This document shows positions 1-9,638 of a stretch of 64,000 nucleotides of DNA, one piece after another. Numbering within the stretch: position 1 is the stretch's first letter; every line of letters begins with the position of its first letter. The notes below the pieces were generated by a model. That model did no database searches and was not told the DNA's origin. It was given only the letters and a program-made list of their open reading frames with translations. The DNA is from Lumbricus rubellus (Eukaryota > Annelida > Clitellata > Crassiclitellata > Lumbricidae), in NCBI GenBank assembly GCA_945859605.1, contig OX243827.1, forward strand, positions 2,281,295 to 2,345,294, read 5' to 3'. The translations under genes were made by a program, and so were the position numbers.

Positions 1-447
1 TTAATTAACTTGAGGAAACTGAATGAGCACTCCGATTGAGCACATGTGGTATTACTGGAATAGCACTTGAAATTAAAGCTAGTTTATTACTGCAGTCGCT
101 TACTTACTACAATAATCTGCACACCATGTTTCCAGCTCGCACAGTGAAGCACAACATGTTCTGCAGTCTACGCATTTCAGCAATGCTGCAGTTACATCGA
201 AATGTGGAACTATGACATGTCCACCACACAGGAGTGTTCAGATTATAAAAATCTTGTGGAACATCTGAAGTTGCACTTATGGGAGTTGCAATTTCTTGTA
301 CAGAAAAAAATGTGACAATTGTGAATTCACAATTAGGTCATCATTTTCAGCTCATTTGTCTCGCAATCAGAGCAGTTGGTCAGTTGGTTAGATGACTTAT
401 ATCATGTAGATGCAAACTGCTTTAAACATGTTGATGCAGATGTAACT
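1..447. other. gene-free left edge
   Basis: AT-rich sequence with no coding signal or repeat structure that I can support. Confidence 0.5.
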
Positions 448-451
448 TTAA

Positions 452-1741
452 CCCTTTAAAGGGCAGTGGCATCCTAATTGCCACCAACATGTGGGTACCC
501 CTAATGGGCAGTGGTTTCGTTATTGCCACATATCATATTAATTTTTCTTTCACCAGATGTCAGAAGAGTAGTGTATTTTTTAAATATTAAGTTCCAAAGT
601 AGCCTGTAGTGTCTAAAATATGTAGTTTATGTTTGAAAAGTGAAGTTGAATAAGCAGCATGGTGAAAATTCAAAGTTTTAATTTCTAGACATTTTGTCCG
701 CATTTGATGTGAAACGGTACGTAGATTATGGTTTTGTTTTCTATTTTACATCCACAGATAAACTGAACACATTTGTTATATACTGTTTTATAGTTTGTCC
801 ATAGCAGGTGGTAACTAAGACAATTTCTACCCACAGCACCGTCACACAGCCATGCCGTTACAAGTGTATCTTGCCAGGCCCATTGGCTTTCATTCTACCT
901 TGATATTAGATAAGCTAACTGATTTCCTGCTAGCTCCCTGCATTCTAGTTGAGAAAATCATAAACGTTTCTCATCAAATGGTCGCTATAACGTCAGCTCC
1001 AGGTCTAGACGATGGTGGATGCGCATCTTCTATTTCCTTGTGGACTGTTCTGTTGTCAATGCTCACATACTGTTCAATTCTGTTCATCCACAAGAACCAA
1101 TGACAATGTTTCAGTTTCGAAAAACACTGTTTCGAGAACTTGTTGGCAGTTTCTCATCACGCTCTAGACGAGCCAGCCTGGAGGGACTCTATCGTCCAAA
1201 ACACAAGGCACTCCCACTGAAACCAACAGGTGTTCCCACTGAAGTCAGACTCACATCTGTTGGTGTGCATATGCCACAACTCATGTCAGTCATTCGCCGT
1301 TGTCGTCTCTGCAGCAGTAGAAAAAACAACAAGCGCTCCAGAATAAAGTGCAGCTTCTGTGGAGTTGCACTTTGTGTCACACCATGCTTTTACAACTTCC
1401 ATAAGTAGGGCACAGATCAGACTCTGAGAACAGTATATTTTGGAAACATTATTCTTGTGTTGATACAGAGGATTAGAGTAACCAAAAGTATTTTCTTTTC
1501 TACATGAAAAACTAATTTCACATAAACATTAGTCTTTTTGTTGGGCTCCTAATGGGCAGTGGCCGTATTTTGGCCAGGAACTGTTTGCCGCGAACGGGCA
1601 GTGGCATTCAAACTGCCACTGTTTAATAAATTACAGATATTGAAATTACAAGGATGCTGCCTTCTTCTGGTCATTTTTCTGCAATTTATTGTGTTTTTAC
1701 ATTTGTTATAAGTGTGCTGGGCGCTTATGCCCTTTAAAGGG
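452..1741 (+). mobile_element. piggyBac-type transposon remnant with TTAA ends
   Basis: Both ends abut TTAA (448-451 and 1742-1745), the piggyBac target site. The termini are inverted repeats sharing 14 bp, CCCTTTAAAGGGCA, which itself contains the palindrome CCCTTTAAAGGG. Subterminal hairpin-like copies of GGGCAGTGG...GCCAC lie near 461, 505, 1553 and 1596. At about 1.3 kb it is too short for a full transposase and carries only the C-terminal part, so it is an internally deleted, non-autonomous copy. Confidence 0.9.
1000..1408 (+). pseudogene. piggyBac transposase C-terminal fragment
   Basis: The frame opening near 1000 reads RIFYFLVDCSVVNAHILFN, which resembles the last catalytic-domain segment of piggyBac transposases (WWKR-F-L-D-NA pattern). 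It ends in a cysteine-rich zinc-binding tail with two CxxC pairs followed by LC, PC and FH (CRLC, CSFC, ALCVTPCF), as in piggyBac and PGBD proteins. The catalytic aspartates are absent because the N-terminal two thirds are missing. An upstream frame (852-1103) overlaps it in another phase, which suggests a frameshift. It lies inside the TTAA-flanked element and is not expected to be functional. Confidence 0.8.
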
Positions 1742-1769
1742 TTAACTCATCATCCTCTGAATGAGACCA

Positions 1770-2340
1770 TTGTCACTTATGATGACGAATGTATGGACGG
1801 TCAAGAGGAAGTACATATGCACCATGCAGACTTCAAGGACAAGTATCTTAATACAGGTGCTTCATTCTATGTGATGTTACAAGGCAAATCGTGTCATGCG
1901 CCTGTTCAGACAATAAGTAAAACTGTGGAAGAATTGGGTGTTACTCATGAGTTAGAATATGAGTTCTTGATGAATAACATTAGAGTGGCAATGTTGAAGA
2001 ATAATGATCCACAAGAACAAGCGGAAGATATTATTGGCACAGTAAAGTGCAATGACATTTTTAATGAAGCCCATAATCCTTATAATGGACTTATTCTCAC
2101 TGGATAATCCAGGAGGCAGACATTTTAAAGACAATTTCGCTCTAGCTGCACTTGTACTATTGCTAATCAAAGATACAATCAAACATGTTAGAAAATGCAT
2201 GCGTTTACAAGCAGCTTGCACCAGTTGCTGCCGACTTCCTTGTCGAATTGCCAGCTGTAATGGAACAGCTTTGGAAATACATAGAACATTCAACAATACC
2301 AGCTGTCCATCAAGCTGCTCTTGGCACAATTGGTGTTGAT
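1770..2340 (+). pseudogene. multi-copy unnamed gene family, fragment copy 1
   Basis: An open frame to 2107 contains a segment like PVQTISKTVEELGVTHELEY followed by EDIIGTVKCNDIFNEAHNPY. It resembles an exon I recall from large uncharacterised transposon-like proteins in fish, corals and echinoderms (pattern P-x5-I-x2-x2-x5-H). The DNA from about 1949 onward recurs, roughly 85% identical by eye, at 14067-14440, so it is a dispersed repeat. After 2107 the homology continues in shifted frames (AADFLVELPAVMEQLW near 2240), so this copy is broken. Function unknown. Confidence 0.55.
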
Positions 2341-2432
2341 CCTGCCGAGGGATGCTAATAAGATGACAGATGTCATGTATGGTCCTGTACAAGTCAAAGG
2401 TTTGGGTAGTTGCAAATATTTTGGCGACTTAG
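2335..2432 (+). repeat. dispersed repeat copy, related to 3403-3497
   Basis: A stretch containing TACAAGTCAAAGGTTTGGGT is repeated with scattered substitutions at 3403-3497. Read forward, the second copy gives a frame with VTYGPIQVKGLGSCKYF, so both probably derive from one exon. The product is not recognised. Confidence 0.65.
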
Positions 2433-2476
2433 AAAATATTTGACCAGCTAATTCAGGATTTGAAAGATCTTGAAAC

Positions 2477-2734
2477 ATGGGATTAGAAATTGCACCTGGC
2501 AAAATTGTCAAGGCTGCTGTTCACTTCAAGACCAGCAATAATCTAGGCTCTCATTACATTGGTGGGATTGTGCAAAGTTTGTCTGCGGAGTACTGCTCAC
2601 CAAAACGGGAAGATTTTTTTGTTATTTTTGCAATTGCTATTCAGAAATGTTCACAATTATTGCAGATGTGCTTAACATTTGAGAGCAATGAAAGTAAATT
2701 TGTGGTATTAAAGGGACTATTTATCGTCAGTTAG
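2477..2734 (+). CDS. short unidentified open frame
   Basis: An 85-aa frame beginning MGLEIAPGKIVKAAVHFK. It directly follows the repeat at 2335-2432 and may be the next piece of the same degraded gene. No domain is recognised and there is no evidence of expression. Confidence 0.2.
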   Translation: MGLEIAPGKIVKAAVHFKTSNNLGSHYIGGIVQSLSAEYCSPKREDFFVIFAIAIQKCSQLLQMCLTFESNESKFVVLKGLFIVS

Positions 2735-2989
2735 TTAACTTCATGTCCCATCAAGTCTTCCACTATGCCTTGGCTATGACTTGCTTCAAGGAATTATTTG
2801 CTATGATTCAGCACTTTGTTGGAGATATTTTGCAAATGATTTCTTAAAGAGCAGGATCAATCATCTTCGCTTTACTATATATAGCTGATGCTGGAAATAA
2901 GTCTGCAGAAACATCAGCAACTGGTGATTTCCTTGGTGGAAATGCAATTCAGAACTGGACTTTTTTGTGCTTAACCGAATTAATTATAG

Positions 2990-3259
2990 ATGATTAAGTG
3001 GCAAACAAACCGTGATTGGCAGCACGTCTTGCTTATGAACGAGTTGTTGCAAGAATATTTGAGTACAGATCATGTTGAAAGCGATGAGAGCGATAATGAT
3101 GATTGCAAGACTGATGCCGAAGACGACGAATCTGACAATGAAGAGGTTGACATGAATGCCTCGGATTTCGAGGATGTTATGAGACACGCAAGAACGTCTG
3201 GTGAAATCATAACGAACGAGAATACGGTTGAATATGAGAAATCCGCTGCATTCAGGTAA
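2990..3259 (+). CDS. acidic unidentified fragment
   Basis: An 89-aa frame rich in Asp, Glu and Ser in its middle (ESDESDNDDCKTDAEDDESD), flanked by more ordinary sequence. It may be an exon tail of a degraded transposon gene, as its neighbours are all repeats. No domain is recognised. Confidence 0.2.
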   Translation: MIKWQTNRDWQHVLLMNELLQEYLSTDHVESDESDNDDCKTDAEDDESDNEEVDMNASDFEDVMRHARTSGEIITNENTVEYEKSAAFR

Positions 3260-3402
3260 TAATTTCTAAAATGCTACACAGAATCCCTTGCATGCAAATC
3301 TTCATGTGCTGTTTATAGTATCACGGTTCCAATTGTTCTCGAACTGGCCTTTACAATTACTGAGGCACAACTATCTATTAAAGTTGGAATCCACAGTATC
3401 AG

Positions 3403-3560
3403 TATTGATCTTGCCAAGGCTAATAAGATGGCCGATGTCACGTATGGTCCCATACAAGTCAAAGGTTTGGGTAGCTGCAAATATTTTCTGGCGAGGCTGC
3501 GGAGAGGGAGGAGGGGAGAACACAAGTGTCCAAATAAAATGAATTGGATCCCAAGATGAA
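3403..3560 (+). repeat. dispersed repeat copy, related to 2335-2432 and 4838-4885
   Basis: The first part matches 2335-2432. The part from about 3489 (GGCTGCGGAGAG, then CCAAATAAAATGAATTGGAT) recurs at 4850-4885. The frame reads through VTYGPIQVKGLGSCKYFLAR then LRRGR, and the copy at 4838 reads SLARLRRGS. This indicates a broken-up ancestral gene scattered over 2.5 kb. Confidence 0.6.
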
Positions 3561-3881
3561 ACGGTCACATCTAACACTCGAAAGCAACTTGAAAGCAAGT
3601 AAAAGGCAGTGGGCCACACAACTGACCGTACTAGACACTGGACTGGTATTGGGTGGTGTTCTCCCGAAACGAGCGACTGACCTAACAAAGTGAGTCATGA
3701 ACCCCACTGAACACTCGATCCTGTTGAAGGCGTTCGATGCGGTCAGGACGAGGTCACCTTCCCACATGAACAGTAAACACAATGAGACACACTACGCTGC
3801 TCCGCAATCAGAATAAATCGAGCATTCTAGCATAACATCTCAAGTGTGCAGAGAGTAGTGTGTAACAGTAGGACTGCTAGT

Positions 3882-4041
3882 CATCCTGGTTGCCAAAATG
3901 GTTGGAATACCGAAGTGACGATAGTCGTCAATTACGATGTGCATGTATGTATAGGGACGAATAGTTTAACAGGATCGGCCGAAAGGCAACACATTAAACT
4001 ATTAAACGATACAATCTAGTGACGAAATTTAAACCAATGGT
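3882..4041 (+). pseudogene. DEAD-box helicase C-terminal fragment, copy 1
   Basis: The frame starts ILVAKM (motif V region, normally ILVAT) and, after stops, reads a DE-x-FNRIGRKAT segment matching helicase motif VI (HRIGR). The same stretch recurs, better preserved, at 4402-4637, including the following NLVxKFKPMV. Three in-frame stops show it is dead. DEAD-box proteins of the Vasa/DDX3 group carry this order of motifs. Confidence 0.6.
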
Positions 4042-4080
4042 GCTGAATGGCTGTTTGAAGTTATAGTTAGATCAGGCCTA

Positions 4081-4104
4081 ATAATAATAATTATAATGAT
4101 TATG

Positions 4105-4153
<49 letters not shown>
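4081..4153. repeat. (AAT)n microsatellite
   Basis: An imperfect then perfect ATA/AAT triplet run of about 70 bp. Confidence 0.95.
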
Positions 4154-4201
4154 GTTAGTAGCATATGTTTGTGCTTGCATGCAGTGCGCGTTGGCAGCAT
4201 C

Positions 4202-4637
4202 AGAGGCGAATGGTTATGCACGACTTTTCGACCAGAGAAAGAAAGCACTGGACGATTTCAAGGCAGGACGTTGCACATCTCTGATGGCATCATTGTGGCA
4301 ACCAGGATTGGTTGCACAATGATGCCATCTGAGAAAGAAAGCACTTGAAGATTTCAAGGCAGGTCGTGTGAAAATCCTGGTTGCCACAATGATGCCATCA
4401 GAGAAAGAAAGCACTTGAAGATTTCAAGGCAGGTCGTGTGGAAATCCTGGTGGCCACAATGCAGTCAGACCTTCAGTGTGAAATACCGAACGTGATGCGT
4501 CAATTACGATGTGGATGTATGTATATGGACGAATACTTTCACTGGATGGGCCGCACGGCAACATATTTAACTGTTAAACGCCACAATCTAGTGAACAAAT
4601 TTAAACCAATGGTATTCATATGCTTTCGACAACTAAT
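4202..4637 (+). pseudogene. DEAD-box helicase C-terminal fragment, rearranged triplicate
   Basis: Three copies of a segment coding KKALEDFKAGRVKILVAT start near 4235, 4331 and 4401. This matches the stretch before and including motif V of DEAD-box helicases (R-x2-AL-x2-F-x2-G-x3-ILVAT). The third copy runs on through EIPNVM to MDEYFHWMGRTATYL, which aligns with the IPNVxxVINYDLP...DEYVHRIGRTAR region. The first arginine after the histidine is replaced by Trp and the last of motif VI by Thr. Between copies 1 and 2 an inverted copy of the motif-V DNA forms a hairpin. The frame 4438-4734 is only the tail of this fragment. Confidence 0.7.
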
Positions 4638-4837
4638 CAGACATTCCTATTGCATTCTGTTCCGCACTACTGAAATTGGAAGAGACACTGCGCCTATTAG
4701 AAGCCTCTTAAATTCAAATCACAGTAATGAATAAATTAAAATGTATGTGATTTGGTTGGCAAAGTGCTAACATTGATTTACATGATGTCATTTCAGCAAG
4801 AACATTACCATGCTACTGGAAGAATTCATGAAGGTGT

Positions 4838-4885
4838 CCCTGGCAAGGCTGCGGAGAGGCAGTGTTCCAATAAAATGAATTGGAT
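4838..4885 (+). repeat. third copy of the 3489-type repeat
   Basis: GGCAAGGCTGCGGAGAG and AATAAAATGAATTGGAT match 3489-3550. Confidence 0.55.
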
Positions 4886-5280
4886 ATAAAGATGAAAGCG
4901 TCGCACTTGAAAACTACTGCATCCAAATAAATATCAATTTTGGATGCCGCGCATCATTGAGGAAAGTGATGGAAGTAACGGAAATATCGGTGGAAATGAT
5001 ATCCACCCTCATGAGATATACATCTGGGCATAGAGAGGAAAACAACGTTCCACAAGAATTCAATTGAAATGAATAACCTGGACCGTTACCAGCTACAAAC
5101 ACCACCACCGACTACCGAACCCGACTTTGAAAATGCTGAAATTGTGAAGATAGAACCATATGAAGAAAGTGACTAAATTTAAAAAATAAAATTAATGTCA
5201 GCTTTTTTTCCAATATATCTTTAATACAAAAGAGGTATTGAATTAAAATTTAAAAAATTCATTAAGCATATTGGTAATTT

Positions 5281-5327
5281 ATGTGTGTGTGTGTGTGTGT
5301 GCGTGTGTGTGTGTGTGTGTGTGTGCT
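5281..5327. repeat. (TG)n microsatellite
   Basis: A GT run of about 45 bp with one C interruption. The methionine/valine/cysteine frames across it are artefacts. Confidence 0.95.
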
Positions 5328-5329
5328 CT

Positions 5330-6105
5330 TGTATTCACTACCTTATGCTGCCTTTCATGAGTTCAAAACCTACGCAGTGGGCACGTGTGGTCTTGTGGGT
5401 ACATTTTGCAAGTCCCCAGATGGAAATCATCAGTAATTGCTTGATTCGTGCATATCCAGTGTCCACTTGAAATTTCCTTCTGGGGTCATGTCCACATAAG
5501 GCGTGTGTATAGCATTCACACACAATCCACACACTCTGCCCTGAAGAACATTTTCGTGAAATCCGGCCATCTGGTGGGAAATATGCACTAATATATTCAT
5601 TGTGTAACATTCCACCAATGCTGTGTGAGTTGGCTATCTGTTAGTGGATTGTACCCTTACAAATTCCATGCGGGAACAATTGGACATCTAATTGCAAACG
5701 GGTTTTGTAAAAGTACGCCGAAGAAAGAGTGCCACACACTGACCCCTCATGGCTTTTCTATGGGGTCCGTGTGTGAATAGAAGATTCCAGATGAATGAGT
5801 CATTATAGAAAGGATTGTATATGACCGTAGCAGAGGTCAAATCGGTCAGTGTGTGTCAGAAGCTGCACTTGCCACATACGCAAAGCACAGTGGACAAAGT
5901 GGGGCACCAGTCTGTGTGTATGTGTGTTATGGTTGTGGGTGCAATCATGTGGCCGCTTGTCCAAAACTTACTAAATTAGTGCAGCTTTGCATGTCAACAC
6001 TAAGCCACATAAAACACAGGTGTAGGCCTTTGAAATAAAATCGTATTAGGCCTACTTCTAGAGAAACGTTCAGAGGCATGTTGCTCTTATTTTAGATAAA
6101 TACTA
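5330..6105. other. no gene recognised
   Basis: Unique-looking sequence with short frames on both strands but no domain, splice pattern or terminal repeat that I can support. Confidence 0.4.
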
Positions 6106-6112
6106 GCTGTAC

Positions 6113-6174
6113 CCGGTGATGATGATTATGATTATGAAGATTGGGATGATAATGATTATGAAGATAATCGTAAC

Positions 6175-6205
<31 letters not shown>

Positions 6206-6245
6206 CCTATTATTGTTGGTGGTGATGATGAAGATGATGAGGATG
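6113..6245. repeat. (GAT)n microsatellite
   Basis: An imperfect GAT/GATTAT array with a perfect core near 6174-6206. Both-strand frames here are low-complexity artefacts (poly-Met/Asp or poly-Ile). Confidence 0.95.
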
Positions 6246-6403
6246 ACTCGTGGGGACTTGATAGTCCTATATGCTTTCGGTCATCGATGCAGACCCAACA
6301 TGCCTTCTCATGCAGTACCTTCATGATGGAACAGTTTCCAATACAATGAATACATTGCAATTATACTGCAGTCTGCACTGCGTGTGTTTGACACATAAGT
6401 CTC

Positions 6404-7010
6404 ATGATGTGTAAGGTAGCTTCTCAATCAAAAATGAGAGTCTTTGTTAAGTTAAACTCTTGTTTTATATGCGAAAAGTTACTGAAGTTGAAAGTCACAC
6501 GGCACCTCAAAACTGTGCATGCTGATCATCCGGAAGTTGCACGAATATTCAGTCAGTCATCTAAGAAGGAAATCGCAAAGGAATGGAGTTGCTGTGCCAC
6601 AGAGGAAACTTTTTTCACAATGAACGTGTGCGAAAGCTTGGTCATGGCTCTATAATACTTGCACGAAGACCGACAGAATTGCAAGAAGTTGATCCTAGCC
6701 AGTACGGACCTTGTCCTGATTGTCTCGCTTATGTTGCTCTAAGCAATATTTGGCGTCACTGTCACTACAACTGTATTGGCTCTTCTGGCTCTTTTGAAAA
6801 GGGCAAAAGAGATATTGTCATGGAGTCACAGGCATTGCAGGATGCCGTTGAAATTGGAGCTTCTGATTTGTTGCGTTCAACGGTGTTGAGGTCATTTCGC
6901 AACGATGACATATCGCGGGCAGCTAAAAGAGATCCCCTCATTGTCGACATAGGAACTTTACGAATCAAAAACGTAGGTCCCGACAAATATCCTAGAGTAG
7001 TGGATATATA
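6404..7010 (+). pseudogene. zinc-finger multi-copy family protein, frameshifted and truncated
   Basis: Frame 1 (6404-about 6585) has CFICEKLLKLKVTRHLKTVH, a C-x2-C-x10-H-x4-H finger. The reading then shifts to a second frame (6583-7010) with HRGNFFHNERV and later YGPCPDCLAYVALSNIWRH, another C-x2-C...H finger. I recall this order (finger, GNF-x-HN, PC-x2-C...LWRH-x3-C) from a large uncharacterised gene family in fish, molluscs and echinoderms that behaves like a transposable element. A one-base indel near 6580 breaks it. The 3' part is replaced by the TATATAAGCG minisatellite. Confidence 0.65.
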
Positions 7011-7155
7011 AGCGTGACACAACCTCTGTATATATATAAGCGTGACAGAACCTCTGTATATATATAAGCGTGACAGAACCTCTGTATATAAGAGTGACAG
7101 AACCTCTGTATATATATATAAGCGTGACAGAACCTCTGTATATATATAAGCGCCA
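7003..7155. repeat. 28-bp minisatellite, about 6 copies
   Basis: The core AAGCGTGACAGAACCTCTG is followed by a variable (TA)n run. Copies start at 7011, 7039, 7067, 7091, 7121 and 7149, so spacing is 24-30 bp depending on the TA length. The array abuts the truncated zinc-finger pseudogene. Confidence 0.95.
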
Positions 7156-7202
7156 TGAAACGTCGCCTTGAAACGTATGACTAATTGGGTGTATAGTATT
7201 TC

Positions 7203-7295
7203 AACCCCTCCCTCCCCTCCCACCCCTCCCCTCCCCACCCCTCCCCTCCCACCCCTTTCCTCCCATCCCTCCCTCCCCTTCCCCACCCCACCCTT
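7203..7295. repeat. C/T-rich polypyrimidine tract
   Basis: About 90 bp almost purely C and T on the + strand with repeated CCCCTCC/CCACCCC runs, so the minus strand is G-rich and could form G-quadruplex or triplex structures. Confidence 0.85.
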
Positions 7296-7433
7296 CTTTG
7301 TGCAGCAGCAGCATGCGCTTAGTAAACATATACCCATAGAAGACATGTCCACATACCCATCAGTATTGTGCAATTGTGGAATTTCCCCAGCCCCATCATT
7401 ACAACACTAGACATGGCCACATATGCAATGTCA

Positions 7434-7465
7434 CCACACACATACACGCACACACTCACACTCAC

Positions 7466-7496
<31 letters not shown>

Positions 7497-7498
7497 GT
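7434..7498. repeat. (CA)n microsatellite
   Basis: An ACACAC run with scattered T or G interruptions. Confidence 0.95.
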
Positions 7499-7539
7499 AT
7501 ATATTTTATGTGTAGGAAAGAACACAGAAAATTTCTGTT

Positions 7540-8229
7540 GTTGCAGTGTGTATGGACTTATAAATTTTTTGAACTAAATTGCAGTCTGACTTAGAAAAGT
7601 GTACTCTTGTAGTGTGTATGCCCGTAGAAATTTCTGTTTTTGCAGAGTCTTCGGACTTAGAATTTTTGTGAAATAAAATTTTGTCGGTCTTGGTCAATTT
7701 CTGTAGCTGCAGTGTTTTCGGACTTAGAAAACCAATATTACAGTCATCAAACTCTGGCGACTATTGTAAGCGCCATGCTCTGACGAATATTATAGACATC
7801 AGACTCTGGCGAATATTGTAGGCGGCAGCAGACTTAGTTTGCTCTTGTAACGACCAACCTACCCTGCCTAAGGAGGCGCAGACGGCAAATATACACGCTC
7901 CGCTATTCTGCACTCCACAACCATTGCTCCTTCAGACATCATTTTCTCAATCTTGGTGCTCAGCCTTCCCTTCTCTAGGTTGGACAAGTCCCTTATATTT
8001 TAGCAATACTGTACTTACTGCAGAGCCCATTTAAAATGCAGAGCCCATTTAAAATGCAGAGCCCATTTAAAATGCATCACTTCGCAGAATCCACGGCCTT
8101 AGATATTTTCTATGTGTATTATTTGGTTTCTTATGTTACAGAATATTCGAACTTAGAAATTTTGTGAAGTAAAATGTTGTCGGCCTTAGACAATTTCTAC
8201 AGCGGCAGACTTTTCGAACTTAGAAAATA
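7540..8229. repeat. cluster of diverged short repeats
   Basis: Repeated phrases include TTCGGACTTAGAA (near 7648, 7708, 8146, 8213), GTGAAATAAAATTTTGTCGG (near 7667 and, diverged, 8164), and CTCTGGCGAATATT (7753, 7805). GCAGAGCCCATTTAAAAT occurs three times in tandem (about 8020-8074). This is degenerate satellite-like DNA. The CTCTGGCGAATATT phrases continue on the far side of the 8230-8822 insertion. Confidence 0.75.
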
Positions 8230-8822
8230 TGTGACCCGGTCTATGAAAAGGGACCACAACGCGGGATTTATTTACCGAGATACAGGCCTTAGAACATGGT
8301 CACCCATCGAAATATCGAAATCGGGTTTTCACTGGGATTCGCTAGATGACTCTTCTGTCTATCAAATTTTCATAATGGTTCACAGAAATCATTTGATATT
8401 ATTAGGTTTTCTTATTGTAATATTAGAGCACATAAAAGGGACTGCAAGGCGGCATCCTTATTGTCGGGGTATTATGACAGTAGAATATTTTTTGGAAACG
8501 GTTTTAATGATGAATCTATGATTATAATTATAGTAATGCGCTAAATAATTCATTCTACATGTCTATGCAGCGCTTTGATTTCCATGTTTCTAAATATAAA
8601 GTGTAAGGTTCAACAAACCGCGATATTCGGATTATTCACTTCAATTGCGTTTTCCGAAGATCTCGTTTTTCAGGTACATCACGTTGTAAATTTAAAAAAA
8701 ATAGAAAAGATAATAGTGCTGTGTCACATAATACATCATTCTTTTCTGAATTTTTTGCTGATCATGGTGGTATACATAAGTCCATTCCCGCGTTGTGGTC
8801 CCTTTTCATAGACCGGGTCACA
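8230..8822. mobile_element. 593-bp MITE, 37-bp perfect TIRs, TA target
   Basis: The left terminus TGTGACCCGGTCTATGAAAA... (8230-8266) is perfectly inverted at 8786-8822 over 37 bp. TA dinucleotides flank both sides (8228-8229 and 8823-8824), which fits Tc1/mariner-type insertion. The flanking DNA matches the local repeat with no insert (compare 7708-7760), giving an approximate empty site. Frames inside (8174-8521, 8575-8811) show no known domain, so it looks non-autonomous. Confidence 0.92.
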
Positions 8823-8824
8823 TA

Positions 8825-9150
8825 TTTGACTCTGGCGAATATTATAGACATCAAGCTCTGGCGAATATTATAGGGCACTCACCTCTGCGCACACTAAGGC
8901 ACACACTTTGAACAGTAAGGTGAAACTTAAACATTTCAATGCATGGAAGGAAACAATTTCTGCAAGACTTAGCGAATTTCAATAATATCATACAAACATG
9001 CAGACTATGTCATTCAGTAGGCCGCGCAGGCACTTAGAATATTTTACAACGATTCCATTGGAATACAGCGACGTCTTTATCTTCTCTTTTCATGTCAATA
9101 TAAAATAATGTGCACAAGAAATATTGCCCCTCTGCAAATAAATAACTATG
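8825..9150. other. continuation of local repeats, otherwise unassigned
   Basis: Two CTCTGGCGAATATTATAG copies lie at 8830-8871. The remainder shows no gene signal. Confidence 0.5.
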
Positions 9151-9282
9151 CATGGTACTCAAACACTTAAAAGCGCACCATGCCAGCACTAAAAGTGGCG
9201 CAAGTCTTGATCTATTCGTTTATAGCCGCAAACTAATGGTATTTTTACCGGGTAGGCCTATAGGAACTCAAGCGCTCACAGG

Positions 9283-9332
9283 CATACACACACACACACT
9301 CACACACACTCACACACACACACACACACACA
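9283..9332. repeat. (CA)n microsatellite
   Basis: A CA run with two T interruptions. Confidence 0.95.
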
Positions 9333-9597
9333 TGTCTCTTTGCAGAAAACTTTCGGCGGTATATAGCAAGAATTCTGTAACCTTTTTTATTTTTTCTTGT
9401 GCCACTTTTTAAAAAGCGGTTGAAAAGCCTCTGTGTAAACTAAATTTCGCTTCAACGGAAATTATTGGTCTGTGACAGTGCTTTTGCAATACCAGCTGCG
9501 AATATTTGCGAATATTTGCAAATATGGAGCAGACAACGAATGAGGAAACATTATTTGGCTACGGCGGCTGCCAGCGGACCTTGCCACACGTATGTCT

Positions 9598-9622
9598 GCA
9601 GCCCCCGCTGCGCGGGGGCTGC
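9598..9622. repeat. GC-rich perfect hairpin
   Basis: GCAGCCCCCGC and its inverse GCGGGGGCTGC are separated by three bases. It is the most GC-rich spot in the region and lies 17 bp before the C-rich-ended element. Confidence 0.8.
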
Positions 9623-9638
9623 GGGTGTGGAGACGGCC

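Noticed and set aside
2984..3187. Hydrophobic minus-strand frame suggesting a membrane protein
   Set aside because: It is the reverse reading of an acidic GAT/GAC-rich forward stretch.
6765..7373. 202-codon minus-strand frame
   Set aside because: It is antisense to the zinc-finger pseudogene, the TATA-rich minisatellite and the polypyrimidine tract; residues are low complexity.
7376..7594. His/Thr-rich frames over CA repeats (also 9152-9412 and 46439-46681)
   Set aside because: Microsatellite translation artefacts.
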